Origin: Pseudo-nitzschia pungens
Taxonomy: Eukaryota > Bacillariophyta > Bacillariophyceae > Bacillariales > Bacillariaceae
Assembly: GCA_037355855.1 (NCBI GenBank)
Contig: CM074768.1
Span: forward strand, 124,001 to 188,000
DNA: 64,000 bases
Direction of reading: 5' to 3'
Positions 10,611-20,490 of this stretch are shown one piece after another (positions within the stretch are counted from its first letter, which is position 1; every line of letters begins with the position of its first letter). The notes beneath the pieces are model-generated. The model was not told where the DNA came from, did not search any database, and was given only the letters and a program-made list of their open reading frames with translations. The translations under genes and the position numbers were made by a program.

Positions 10611-11843
10611 ATGAAGCAAGCCTTCCTGGACGGTCCCGAAGAGGTGGTGATAACAACAACGACGACGACCACAGAGCCGGGTGCCACGGACGGAATGGAA
10701 AAGAGGAGCAAACTCGGCAAGAACGGCAAGAACTGCACCAACAGTAAGAGTGATCACAGACATGGCAGCAGTACTAGTAGTCGTGACAACAAAAGCAGCA
10801 ACAGCAAGCGGCGAGCTACCAACCAACACCAACACCAACACCAGCACCAACACCAACACCAACATCACTCGCAGCAGCAGCAGCAGCCAGGCAGCCTCCG
10901 CACCCGAGTCGGCCTTTGCGTGGAAGCTGTACACAGTGTTGGAACAGGCCACCGAGGGGAAACAACCCCAACAAAACCGCTACGCATCGTCGCCAACGCC
11001 AACGCCAACGCCAACATCGTCGTCGGAATCAGCAACAGTGTCCACGCCGCTGTGTGAATCCATTTCGTGGCACGGAAGTCGGGCCTTTGCCATCCACAAC
11101 CCGGATCTCTTCGAACGGTTGGTCCTCCCGGACTACTTCCACCACACGGCATTCGCGGACTTTCGAGCGCAGCGTGAGTTTCGTAATAAATATTGCACGA
11201 TCGTGTCCGGAACAACGCAATAGAAAAACGAACAGAACAGAGCACAGCACAGCAGAACACGGGAGACTGTATGTCGAATCGCTTTCATTCATTCCAATGC
11301 TATCGGTATTTAGTTGCTCACTCACAACAACCTTGGATTTTGTTTCCGAATGCATTTTTCATATCTTGTTTCGTTCAATGTGAATGTGAATGTGAATGTG
11401 AATGTCAATGTCAATGTCAATGTCAACGTTGCATCCCCCCAGTGGCTCTCCACGGCTTTCGGCGCATCGCAAGCGGGAATGGCCATCACCATGAGTCCGG
11501 ATCGTCGTCGTTCCCCTCCCACATCTACACGCACGACTTTTTGATCCAGGGAACCCCCAACCTATGCCGGTTGATCCTTCCCGTTCGGGCCTATCATTCC
11601 AAGACCCTCAGCAGCATAAGCAGGAGTAGGAGCACCACCACCACCAAGCGGTGGTCCTCCCCCTCGGCAGCCTCGTCAAAACGGTCCAAAACAAACAAGC
11701 ATCGCCGGTGCCGGTCGTCCTTCGAGGCCGCCCTTGCGAACGTGGCATCGGTGGATTTTGACGATCGTCTGTATTCCTTGGACGATCTGAACGTTGAAAT
11801 AACCGTAAATGACGCACTCGAGGTTCTGGCGGCGTTGAGTTGA
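10611..11843 (+). CDS. HSF-type DNA-binding protein (three exons proposed)
   Basis: Predicted join of 10611-10743, 10895-11173 and 11443-11843, giving 270 residues. The heat-shock-factor winged-helix domain is split by the second intron: AFAWKLYTVLEQ, SISWHGSRAFAIHNPDLF and VLPDYFHHTAFADFRAQ lie upstream; ALHGFRRIA and THDFLIQGTP lie downstream. Joining gives FRAQLALHGFRRI, matching the recognition helix of the family. Donor GTGAGT at 11174 and acceptor CCCCCCAG at 11442 keep frame. The first intron is less certain. Frame 10611 has a plausible N-terminus, and GTAAGAG at 10744 with CAG at 10894 restores frame; a continuous alternative starts at 10681, and an indel in the CAACAC repeat is also possible. 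A Thr-Pro insert between helix 1 and ISW, and a long Ser/His wing, are unusual. Such factors bind GAA/TTC arrays and activate stress genes; this one has no obvious oligomerisation coiled coil. Confidence 0.78.
10825..10866. repeat. (CAACAC)n hexamer tract
   Basis: About seven units of CAACAC/CAGCAC, followed by a CAG run. It falls in the proposed first intron of the HSF-type gene, or in a Gln/His or Thr/Asn run if that intron is not real. Confidence 0.8.
11379..11427. repeat. Intronic TGAATG/TCAATG hexamer tract
   Basis: Eight or so hexamers (TGTGAA then TGTCAA) end about 15 bases before the 3' splice site at 11442 of the HSF-type gene. Confidence 0.8.
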
Positions 11844-11876
11844 ATTGAATTGAATTGAATTGAATGGAATTGAATT
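11839..11876. repeat. (TTGAA)n pentamer microsatellite containing a stop codon
   Basis: The run begins inside the last codons of the HSF-type gene, so its TGA stop is one of the repeat's own triplets. Confidence 0.8.
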
Positions 11877-11923
11877 AAATTGATTCGAATTGAATTTAGA
11901 TTTAGTGTGAGAGCGGATCCAAT

Positions 11924-11980
11924 CCAACTCAACTCAACTCAACTCAACTCCAACTCAACTCAACTCAACTCAACTCAATC
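11924..11980. repeat. (CAACT)n pentamer microsatellite
   Basis: About eleven near-perfect units of CAACT with one extra C in the middle, downstream of the HSF-type gene. Confidence 0.85.
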
Positions 11981-13085
11981 CGTCGTTCTGTAGCACAGTA
12001 AAAAGGGGAGCGGAGGAAATGGCAGAACAAGTAACGTCCGGGAAGCGTGGCCCTCACACATGCATTCACTGTCCGCAACACGATCGTTATCCGCAACGAC
12101 GATTCCACGAAACTACATGTGCAACAACACACTTCGAAAACCACCATCGAATACTCATGTGCACGACGCCTTCGACCAGGGAACAAAGAAGACGAAGAAG
12201 AACGTCCACGCAATCTCCGAGACCAATGACGAGTCTCCGTGGTTCAAAGGCTGGTGTGCCTGCTAAGCTCCCAGCAAGCCAACACACAAGGGGGTTGGTC
12301 GATACCGCTAAGAGGCGAAACAACACGGGGAGAGAGGTAGGTGTGCAAAACCCTCATAGAATACAAAATTATGCATTGCTCCTCGATGCCAACCACTGTT
12401 TGAATAATTGTAGATTACTACTATAATGTAAGTTGCTATGATTGCTATTATTTCTTGCAAGGATCGTTCGAAGGACCGAGGAATTTCATTCACATCCACT
12501 GCCCGCGGATCCGGCATTCCTCCTCCGTGCAAATCGTGTTTGTACAATGCGGCTGCACAACATGTCCCATGGAGCCTGGCTGCCACAAAATATGTTCCAA
12601 GTGACACGAACCCTATGTCGCTCGAGTGAGTGAGTACCTCTCTCCAGCCATTCGTTGGCTTTACGAACAAGCGTGTTTCTTCTTCGACCAACTGACAATT
12701 GGTGAGTTTGAAGAGATTGAGTCAGTATTGTCATGCAAAGGATGTCAACGGACACTCGTGAACCATATCAAGAACAGAAGGTATCAAATTTGATGAATAC
12801 GAATTCCTTTCTGGTAAGCCGTTCAGGCGCTAGCTAGTACGAAGTGCATTATATTGTATACTTCGTAATAGCTACGAGGAGTAGATGTACAGATAGCTTG
12901 AATTTGGAATGAGATTCATGTTTAGATTCTGAGCTCCCAGGGGAGTTTGTGCTACCAGTAGAAGTGCTTTGAATATTTGACGCCGAGCAAAATATACAGC
13001 TTCGGCGACATCACTTCTTCAGAAGTTGGACTGCTCTCAGTTGGAGATCAATCCTACGCAACTTGTGCGTTGCTGCATGATTGTT

Positions 13086-13133
13086 GTGATGGTTGTGATG
13101 TGATGTGATGTGATGTGTTGTGATGTGATGTGA
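13086..13133. repeat. (GTGAT)n pentamer microsatellite
   Basis: TGTGATG-type units with a few substitutions, about 130 bases beyond the stop codon of the (-)-strand LRR gene, so probably in its 3' untranslated region. Confidence 0.75.
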
Positions 13134-13257
13134 TTTGTTGTCCCGTGATTTCGATATTAATATTGCTACCCCCGATATCTGTTCTTGTCCCCTGTCTAGA
13201 TATATTGCAACATCGTTCTATGGTGATGAAATCTGATGTCATCCCCTCCTCTTCCAT

Positions 13258-15478
13258 TTAAAAACAAACGGTGCAACAATCAGGTTGGGAACATTTCAGT
13301 TTTGGGTTTTCCCCCGCACAATCTGCCGTCAAAAAGTTGAGGGCACCTCTAGTTCGCAAATCACAAATCTCTTGGGGCATGGTTCCTGTGAGATCTGTGA
13401 AGTGCAGAAACAGATTCACCAGACCGCTCAATTGTCCAAGGCTTGACGGGACGGTACCAGAAATGCTCGTATCGAACAGACTCAACTGTTGCATATCCGT
13501 AAACTGGCCTAGGAATTGAGGTATTGTTCCCGAAACGCCCCCGTTGTTATTCAAGAACATTACCCGGAGTCTCTGCAAGGTCGACCAGTCGTCAGGGATT
13601 GACCCCGACAATTGATTCCGATCCAGTCGAAGAAACCGTAATCGCTCCATCGCACCAAGTTCGGATGGCAACTCTCCATTAAAGCCATTGTTGTCCAAAA
13701 AAAGAATTTGCAATTCCTCCAGATTGGAAAATCCTCGACTAAGTGTCCCGACCAACTCGTTCGAATCGAGATCCATGATGGTCAATCTACTAGCATCAAA
13801 AATTTCTTCGGGGATTGTTCCTGTCAATTGATTCGAATCTAAATCGAGGGTAACCAGCTTTTCAAGCAAACCTAATGTGGTGGGAATAGTTCCACTCAAA
13901 AAGTTGAGGCCTTCCTCGAGCTCCCCATCGAAATCGAGATCTTCTATTTGTTCCATGAAACCGAGCTCATTCGGCAATGCTCCTCGCAGATTATTTTCAT
14001 CGATGGAAATCCCCACGACTCGCAATCGGTTACAACTCACACCGAACCAGAAACAAACATCACTTGAGGACAGGAAACGCTCTCCGTCTCCACCCGGACA
14101 CTGATTTGGAGTAGGCGACGAGAGGGAATTGCATTTGGTCCATTGGTCGCCGTCGGTCGCAAAGTACAAGGTAGCTAGAATGTATCGTTGTTGTACATCC
14201 AAAAAGTCTTCGGGACACACCTGAGCCACATCGTCCTCGATCAACCACCGAAATGCATCGTTCTGTGGGGTCCCAGACAGAGTTACATCGCCACCGCTGT
14301 AAGTTGCGAGTTGGCCCAAAATAAGGGTCTGTCGTTCTGCAGGACTCAAATTTCCACAAACAACTTCACCGTTGGAAGGTGGCAATGGGTTTGGACCAGG
14401 ATCGATTGGTGCTTGGACTGGGGATCTAGTAGGAGGCCTTGTGGGAGGCGTGGTGGGAACCCTTGTGGGAGCCCTCGATGGGGGCCTTGTTAGGGGGCGT
14501 TGGGTTGGTGATCTAGTTGGAGATGAAACAGGCGGTGGAGTAGGAGATCTGGTAGGAGGGCGAACAATTGGTAGAGAAGGTTGGTTGCCGGAATTTGGGG
14601 GATCTGTCGGTCGAGGAGTACTCTGATCTGTCGGTCGAGGAGTACTCTGATCTGTCGGTCGAGGAGTTGGCCGATCAACTTGAGTCGGTTGATCTACTGG
14701 AGTCGGTTGATCTACTGGAGTCGGTTGATCTACTGGAGTCGGTTGATCTACTGAAGTCGGCTGATCTACTGGAGTCGGCCGATCAACCGGTCGACCAACC
14801 GGTCGAAGCGTCGGCCGATACGTCGGGTCTGAGTTAGGAGCAGGTTTCCTTGTTGGTTTCGTTGCTGGTCGTCTTGTCTGATTGAGTGATCGGAGAGAAA
14901 TGAAATATGAAAAACCTTGAGTAACAAGGCTATTGGTAAAGATCTCTAGTACCACCTAGCCAGGTAGTTTTCTGGCCGCATTCAACTATTCGGTACTTTG
15001 CGTTGCTTCTGCTTTTTCGCTAAGTGTCACTTACCGGCGCCATGCTCATACTATAATAAAAACTTCTTTCACCTCGTTCAATGAAACGTGCCATTTCATT
15101 CGCATTCATCAGGACGTTCTTTTGGTTGTTGACTTCGTGTTGGTTGATGTCAGTGAGTTGATTCATCAAGAGCAGTTGCCGCGTTTTTTCGTCGTTGGTA
15201 TTGCTGTTGTTCTTCGTTGCACCTTCGCTTTCATACCTATTCACGATCCTGTGAATATTTTGAATGGCTTGCAATTGTTGCTCCTTTCGGTCTAGTTGTT
15301 CGGCACCGGTAATCCTTAAGAGTTTCGCCGTTCTCCGCAGTCGGGGGGTGCTGCTACCGCTGTTCTGTTGTCCCGATTCACTGTCGCTGGCTGCCGTAGC
15401 AGCTACAACAGAACACGACGTTCCCAATACCATCACAGACAACGCCGTAAAACCAAATCCTCCAAGAATGAGTCTCAT
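13258..15478 (-). CDS. Secreted Thr/Pro-linker LRR protein (two exons)
   Basis: Join of 15478-15035 and 14877-13258 on the minus strand: 687 residues. Exon 1 encodes a signal peptide (about 1-27) and a Gln/Asn-rich helical segment. Donor GTAAGT (15034) and acceptor AATCAG (14878) join in phase 0 and read directly into a Thr/Pro-rich linker (about 149-320) built of repeated DQPTPV and DQSTPRPT units. A Cys-bounded domain follows (CGNLSPAERQ, LIEDDVAQVCPED, QRYILATLYFATDGDQW), then LRRs from about 428 to 655 (LDLDSNQLTGTIPEE, LRLDRNQLSGSIPDD) of the plant LRR-receptor type, and a Cys cluster ending DCCTVCF. No transmembrane helix or kinase is visible, so it is probably secreted or wall-bound and may bind ligands or partners. 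The second LRR protein (36961-39200) has the same architecture. Confidence 0.88.
14640..14790. repeat. In-frame minisatellites in the LRR protein linker
   Basis: An 18-base unit (gtcggttgatctactgga) repeated about five times encodes TPVDQP-type hexapeptides. Next to it, a 24-base unit repeated about three times encodes DQSTPRPT. Both periods are multiples of three and so keep frame. Confidence 0.85.
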
Positions 15479-17236
15479 TATTTGATTTCTTTCCTCCTAT
15501 GAATGTTGTCGTGTTGTATCCCGAGGTGCTCCGATTGATTCAGATCTTTACAAGCCGAAAACGGGAGATTACTCTATGCCCTTGCTTTGTCTTTGTGAAC
15601 AGTCTCCTTGTTGCTCGGCTAATGGCGCACTGATCTTCAATCGATGATGACTTTTGTGAGTAACGGATTGTTTTAGAGGCAACGACGTCGAAATTGAGTA
15701 CGAATACGCAATCTGTACACCTTCCAGCATTAAATGAGATAGCTTTAGGCAAGAAAAACAGATTTCCCAAAACTTTCGATCACAAAATGAGGATCCTCGT
15801 CGTACCCGCAACGACATTGTCGTTGCAGCTGAGAACATGTTTATGTTGTTTTTATGCCTCGGCCTGCGATTGAAGTCGGTACCCTTCATCCTACCCTCAA
15901 CCGTCGAACATATGATACATCTACGTTGATGAATATTTCATATGCGCGAAAATCGCGCGACAAGCAAAATTCACTTATGAAATAGATGTTCACAAACCGT
16001 TAGCGAAAGCACTGAAACTAGAACCTATAACAGAATTTCAGATTTGAAATTTTTCTTTCTTTTCAAGGTCGCGCTTTCGTAATTGCGAATTTTTATCTCT
16101 AGCAGTATCGTAAGGTTTACGTACCGGTGGAGGTAACTGAGGTGATCACATGTTGAGCGCTTTTGAGCGCGACTCCTTCAACCAATAAAGAACGGAAGAC
16201 GAATTTTTTTCACATATTCGATCGGAGGAAGAATGGTTGATCAGCGTTCCGACAATCACCACTAATAGCTAATGACCACAATAACCCATACGAGTGATAT
16301 CAGCGGGGTCTCCGAATACTGAATGGTTACTATCATGCCGTTCTTGCGCTCCGAACACTGGAGGTAAATAGTGTACTACTACTACTACTAGTATAACCAC
16401 CACCAGCAATATACAAGGTGGTGGTGGTGGTGGTGGTGGTTGTGGTGGAGACAGGAGAATATTAGGAGTCGAGTTTCGATATCCGAAGGGGACGACACAC
16501 CAAAAGAGAAGAATCGCATCCATCAGAAATATCCACCCACCCAGTGAAATGTCATTGAGAGCTTTTCGATTGTGTTGAACGATGCACATTGCTTGTTGTG
16601 TTATCGTCCGCTTGCTAGTACTACTGGTGTTATTGCTGCCGCTGTTTGCTGTTTGCTGTTTACTATTTGATGTTCCTTGTTCCAGCATAGTTTCCTTTCC
16701 CTTGTTGTATTGTTATTGACGAACAGTAGTAGTGGTATCAAGCTAGTACTAGTAGGACAGGTTTCTTTAAAATGAAAACAAGAAAAAGAAAATATCACAT
16801 TGGAAAATAGTACTACTAGTAAATGCTGCTGGTGCGAAAGAAAGAAAGAAAGGACTCGTTTGGGACTATGAAGAAATAGAATTATTTTCTTATGCTACTA
16901 AATTTGTTTTATCCGACGATTCTCCAACGAGCAAAGAGAAGCAAGGAGGAGTAGCCAGGATTTGTATAGCCACACGTTTCTCTCGTCAATACTACTAACA
17001 TCTGACTCGCCTCCACCCCACGTTGGTGGCACCATTCTTCGCGAGTTGACTCATTCTCTGGCGACATCGTATTTCGTTAGTAGCTGCGCTATGGTGCATC
17101 GACTTACAGCATTCCCACAAGAATGGAAAACAAATCGTGATGACCTATGAACTATATGATGTGATATGCAATTGTGAAAGAGGATTCTGTTGTGATTGCC
17201 TATTGCCGAAGGTGGCATACGTTTCATTCGTGCTTA
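15479..17236. other. Intergenic stretch upstream of the LRR gene and downstream of HSP20
   Basis: AT-rich, with no supported gene. It contains a GGT/GTG run (about 16419-16448), a TACTAC/TACTAG patch (16376-16392), and short frames on both strands without protein features. Confidence 0.5.
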
Positions 17237-17869
17237 CTAGTTCTCCTTGTCGAGATCCATCACTTCTTCCTCCTCCTTTTCTCCAACGGTTTCCACGGCA
17301 ATGCCATGTTTTGCCGATTTCAGTTCTTCGTTCTTCTTCATGGCCTGGATGGGAATTTTGCGAGACTTTTCTTCCACCTTGACTGGTTCTTTGGGAGCGG
17401 TCACTACCAAGACACCGTTGTCGAGGGTGGCGGTGAATTTCTTCACGTCCACAGCGGGATCCAAAGAAAAGGTTTGGGCAAACTTGGAGGAGAATCGAGA
17501 ATTCTTGGTGGTGGCCTCACGATGGCCTTGAATCGTGATGAAACCCTCGTCGAGCTTGATGTCGATGTCACTTTCTTTGATTCCGGGAACGTCGACGGTG
17601 AGCTGAAACTTTTCGTCGTTGTCGATGAGTTCGTAGCGGTTGTGTTGGCCCAGAACGGGGGGAACCACAGCAGCCTGATCAAACATGCGCTGGGCAAGCT
17701 TGTGTTGTTTCTCGAGGGCCCGTTCAAAGTCGGTGTCGAAAGCAGTCTCCGCGAGTCTCATGGTAGGTGCAAACGGATAGTAGGAGGGACCATAACCCCA
17801 GCTCCAAGGACTTGCAAAAGGGGCGAACGCGAGAGCGCCGGCAGCTTGTTTGGATAAGTTCATGCTCAT
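17237..17869 (-). CDS. Small heat-shock protein, HSP20 family
   Basis: 210 residues, complete, single exon. The alpha-crystallin domain spans about 77-170: YELIDNDEKFQLTVDVPG at its start, the FSLDPAVD turn, and the signature DNGVLVVTAPKEPV at 150-163. A C-terminal IPI motif (about 172-174, within RKIPIQ) is the anchor that docks into neighbouring subunits in small heat-shock oligomers. These proteins hold unfolding clients for refolding by HSP70 and HSP100. The N-terminal arm is Ala/Tyr/Trp/Pro-rich and lacks a clear targeting signal, so cytosol is most likely. The tail is acidic (EKEEEEVMDLD). Two ATGs lie two codons apart; the first is used here. A possible heat-shock element (TTCGAGAA at 17983-17990) lies about 115 bases upstream. 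Confidence 0.95.
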   Translation of the reverse strand: MSMNLSKQAAGALAFAPFASPWSWGYGPSYYPFAPTMRLAETAFDTDFERALEKQHKLAQRMFDQAAVVPPVLGQHNRYELIDNDEKFQLTVDVPGIKESDIDIKLDEGFITIQGHREATTKNSRFSSKFAQTFSLDPAVDVKKFTATLDNGVLVVTAPKEPVKVEEKSRKIPIQAMKKNEELKSAKHGIAVETVGEKEEEEVMDLDKEN

Positions 17870-19716
17870 TGATTTTGTTTCTGATAAAGAGGATAGTAGA
17901 TTGCAAGAGAGATGTTAGATAGTGAATTCTTCGTTTTGAATTGCTGCGAATTGAAAAAGTGAGCTCATGAGACAGTTGTCGATTCGAGAACTAAGATTAC
18001 TGGTATTCGAGTGACTATGGATTTTGTTTCGCATTCTCCTTTTGGTACGGTACGTTCAAAAGTACGTACCGGTAGTAGGAAAACGTAGTTCTAACGTAGG
18101 TGTTTGTGTATTTGCATGGTCCACGACTAGTTTTCGAGTTCTTCGATTCTCGAAGAAAATCGGAATCACAGTGACTCTAAATGTCAAAAATCTCTCTTAT
18201 CCAATCAAATCCAATCTAAGCAAGAACGAATCTTGAATAAGATTACTACTACTACTATGATAGTCGTGTTGTAATTATTACGTAGTAAGGTTACGTAAGC
18301 CTTGCCGGTAGTATACCGTATTTTTTTGGAATGGAGTGAGTCAGTCAGTCGAACGGCGGTAGCTCCGAAGGCAAATACGACAAACGAAGTTGGAGCGACA
18401 AGAAGTACTAGTAAGGCTTACCGGTAAGGTGCTACTAGTAGTACTAAGGATTTTACTAGTACCATCATGGCTCTGTCTTTTTCAAAGGAGGGAGGTTTTG
18501 CTGGTGTACTGGTGCAGTACCTTATTATTTGAATCGAGGCCGATACATACGGTAATTTACTGGTGGTGGTACGTCCGTACGATAGTACAACGAGTTGTTG
18601 ATTATGTTCTTTTTCTATTACGTAGTATTTTTTACTCCCAAGTTAAGTACGAAGTAAGGTTTACAGGTACGAAGTACATCGCACTTCTTTTCTGAGTCAC
18701 GTTTCACGTCGTAAAAACAAACATCTTCAATTTTTTTTGTGTCTACATTAAAAATTAGAGAAGTCGTGACAGATGTTAATTAGTTGACTGAATCAAAACG
18801 TTGAAATGTCACTGTCACCTCCGTTTGAACAAGTGCTTCTAGTTCAAGTTGGAACGCGATGAATTGTCACGCCAATTTTGTGACATTGTCGGATCGTCGG
18901 TGACATGTACGAGTACTACTAAGGTTATCCTTCCGATAGTATGTGTGATCACACCTCAAGATATCGCATGCATCATCAGTCATGATAATGTCGTGAAGAT
19001 GTATTCGTATCCGTTTTAAAAAAGAATGAATGAATGAATGAATCAATCAATCAATCATCAAATAGTTTTCGTGAAGTTCATTCTTGTGACATTGAACTGG
19101 CTCGTGTTCCAACTTGAACCGAATGCTGGAATGGAGTAAGTCAGTTAGTCGTTCATCATGTCCCATTGGAAACTCGATGTGATGTAATCCTGCGTTCTAT
19201 CATTTCATTCATAAAGGGGCCCAGAATGTAACTTTCGACCCGATTCCCATTCTTTGCAATCAAAGTCAATTGCATTCACCTCTACACCAGCAGGACTTTA
19301 CGAGTACTTTATTGCTGTCGAGGCATCATAAATGCAACAATGATTCGACCATGGGCGTTCCGAACAAACAAAGTGAGAAAACAGTTTGCAGGTGAGAATA
19401 GTGTCGAAGAACTCAGTTTCTCCTTATCATTGTAACCCGATTTGTTTGGCTTTCTTCGGTAGTGCAAAGAGATAGGTCATCAAGGCAATCACCAGTCTGC
19501 AGGACGCTGCTTGTGGTTCTTCAAGCGAAGGAAATAATTATATTTGTCTACTGTTCGATGCTAATATGATGTAGTCTATATGTATTGCTTCTACAATTTG
19601 TGTTCTAGAGTGCTCTGCGCTGCACTTTTTTTGTTTCCAATGCCATCCAATTGCAGTTTCTTTCCCTTTTGACGATTGTATGTCGATCTACGCTTTAGTA
19701 TCATAGTCACCGCAAG
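17870..19716. other. Intergenic stretch between the HSP20 and second HSF-type genes
   Basis: HSP20 promoter at the left, 3' flank of the HSF-type gene at the right. It is rich in short repeated words (TACTACTACTA near 18243, TACTAGTAAGGCTTACCGGTAAGG near 18405-18432, TACGAAGTAAGG near 18645-18680, AATGAATG/AATCAATC near 19025-19055). No gene is supported; the 101-codon + frame at 18390 is made largely of these words. Confidence 0.5.
17983..17990. promoter_or_regulatory. Possible heat-shock element half-pair
   Basis: TTCgaGAA fits two inverted pentamers of the heat-shock element, about 115 bases upstream of the HSP20 start. Only two clear units are visible, so it may be chance. Confidence 0.3.
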
Positions 19717-20490
19717 TTATAGTGCGGTACGGAGGATATCCGTTTCGAAAGCCGTCCAATCGTAACTCTTGACGATGGGCCGAGGATCAATATTGGCATA
19801 AAAGTTCTCATCATAGCCTCCGCAGGTTGGTCCTTTGTCCACAGCAATGTTGCCGTAGCGTTCATCGTCGCGAAAGTCGAATCGATTGGTATCGTACCGA
19901 TGTTCGAGGAGATTCAATAGTGCTGTTGGAATCACGGGTTCTTTCATTTGCTGTGGTTGACAGATACTCGACTGAGTGGAGGACTGAAAAGCACACGATG
20001 GCATCCAATAGTTGCTGTTGTCATTCCTGAGGAACAGCGAGTCAGAGGAGAGTGGTTGGCTATCGAAATTGGAAGCATCTGGAGAAGAATTCGATTTGCC
20101 AACGCCGTCACCTCGTTGGAAGTCCTCGACAGACTTTCGAAGCAACAGATCACGATGCCCTCGCACAAACAGTTCGTGCCTGCATTCTCCTCGATTTGGA
20201 CCCTTGTAAGTTCGATCGAATCCGTACAGCTGAAGTTGCCGCAGGAATGATCTGTACCTTGTGATGTTGAAGGTGCGCTGGAGAGCTTGGACTATGGCTT
20301 TTTCGTCTCCCAGATCGCGGGTGCCATCGACATGAATTTTGAAGGACTTTCCGTCGGGCATCCAAGAGATGACATTGGCATAGCCCAATTCTTCGGCACT
20401 TTCCAACATGTCGTAGAGGCGAAGAGGAAAGGCCGAGTGACGTTTCTTTCGCTTCGACAAAGGTGGAACGGGGCTTCTCATGCGCTTCAT
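19717..20490 (-). CDS. HSF-type DNA-binding protein
   Basis: 257 residues, single exon. A basic N-terminus (LSKRKKRH, likely nuclear signal) leads into a complete heat-shock-factor DNA-binding domain at about 19-118: FPLRLYDMLE, then VISWMPDGKSFKIH, then the recognition helix RYRSFLRQLQLYGFDR and the wing closing CRHELFVRGHRDLLLRK. The usual H-S-N before the recognition helix is replaced by N-I-T-R-Y. The loop between strands and helix 2 is slightly longer than in yeast or animal HSFs. Downstream is a short Ser/Asn/Gln-rich tail with no obvious heptad repeat, so trimerisation is uncertain. Diatoms carry many such short HSF-type factors. The stop lies shortly before the AT-rich 3' flank. Targets unknown; HSP20 is 2 kb away but there is no direct evidence of a link. 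Confidence 0.93.
   Translation of the reverse strand: MKRMRSPVPPLSKRKKRHSAFPLRLYDMLESAEELGYANVISWMPDGKSFKIHVDGTRDLGDEKAIVQALQRTFNITRYRSFLRQLQLYGFDRTYKGPNRGECRHELFVRGHRDLLLRKSVEDFQRGDGVGKSNSSPDASNFDSQPLSSDSLFLRNDNSNYWMPSCAFQSSTQSSICQPQQMKEPVIPTALLNLLEHRYDTNRFDFRDDERYGNIAVDKGPTCGGYDENFYANIDPRPIVKSYDWTAFETDILRTAL

Larger units (their letters stand above)
11844..13257. other. Intergenic stretch between convergent genes
   Basis: It opens with two pentamer microsatellites (TTGAA, then CAACT at 11924-11980). The part from 12000 to 12700 has coding-like base composition but only short, mutually overlapping frames with no domain. TACGAAGT words occur near 12838-12870. A GTGAT pentamer run lies at 13086-13133, just past the stop of the LRR gene. 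Confidence 0.5.

Noticed and set aside
12019..12760. Several short frames in coding-like DNA between the HSF-type and LRR genes
   Set aside because: They overlap each other on both strands and none shows protein features; I could not build a spliced model.
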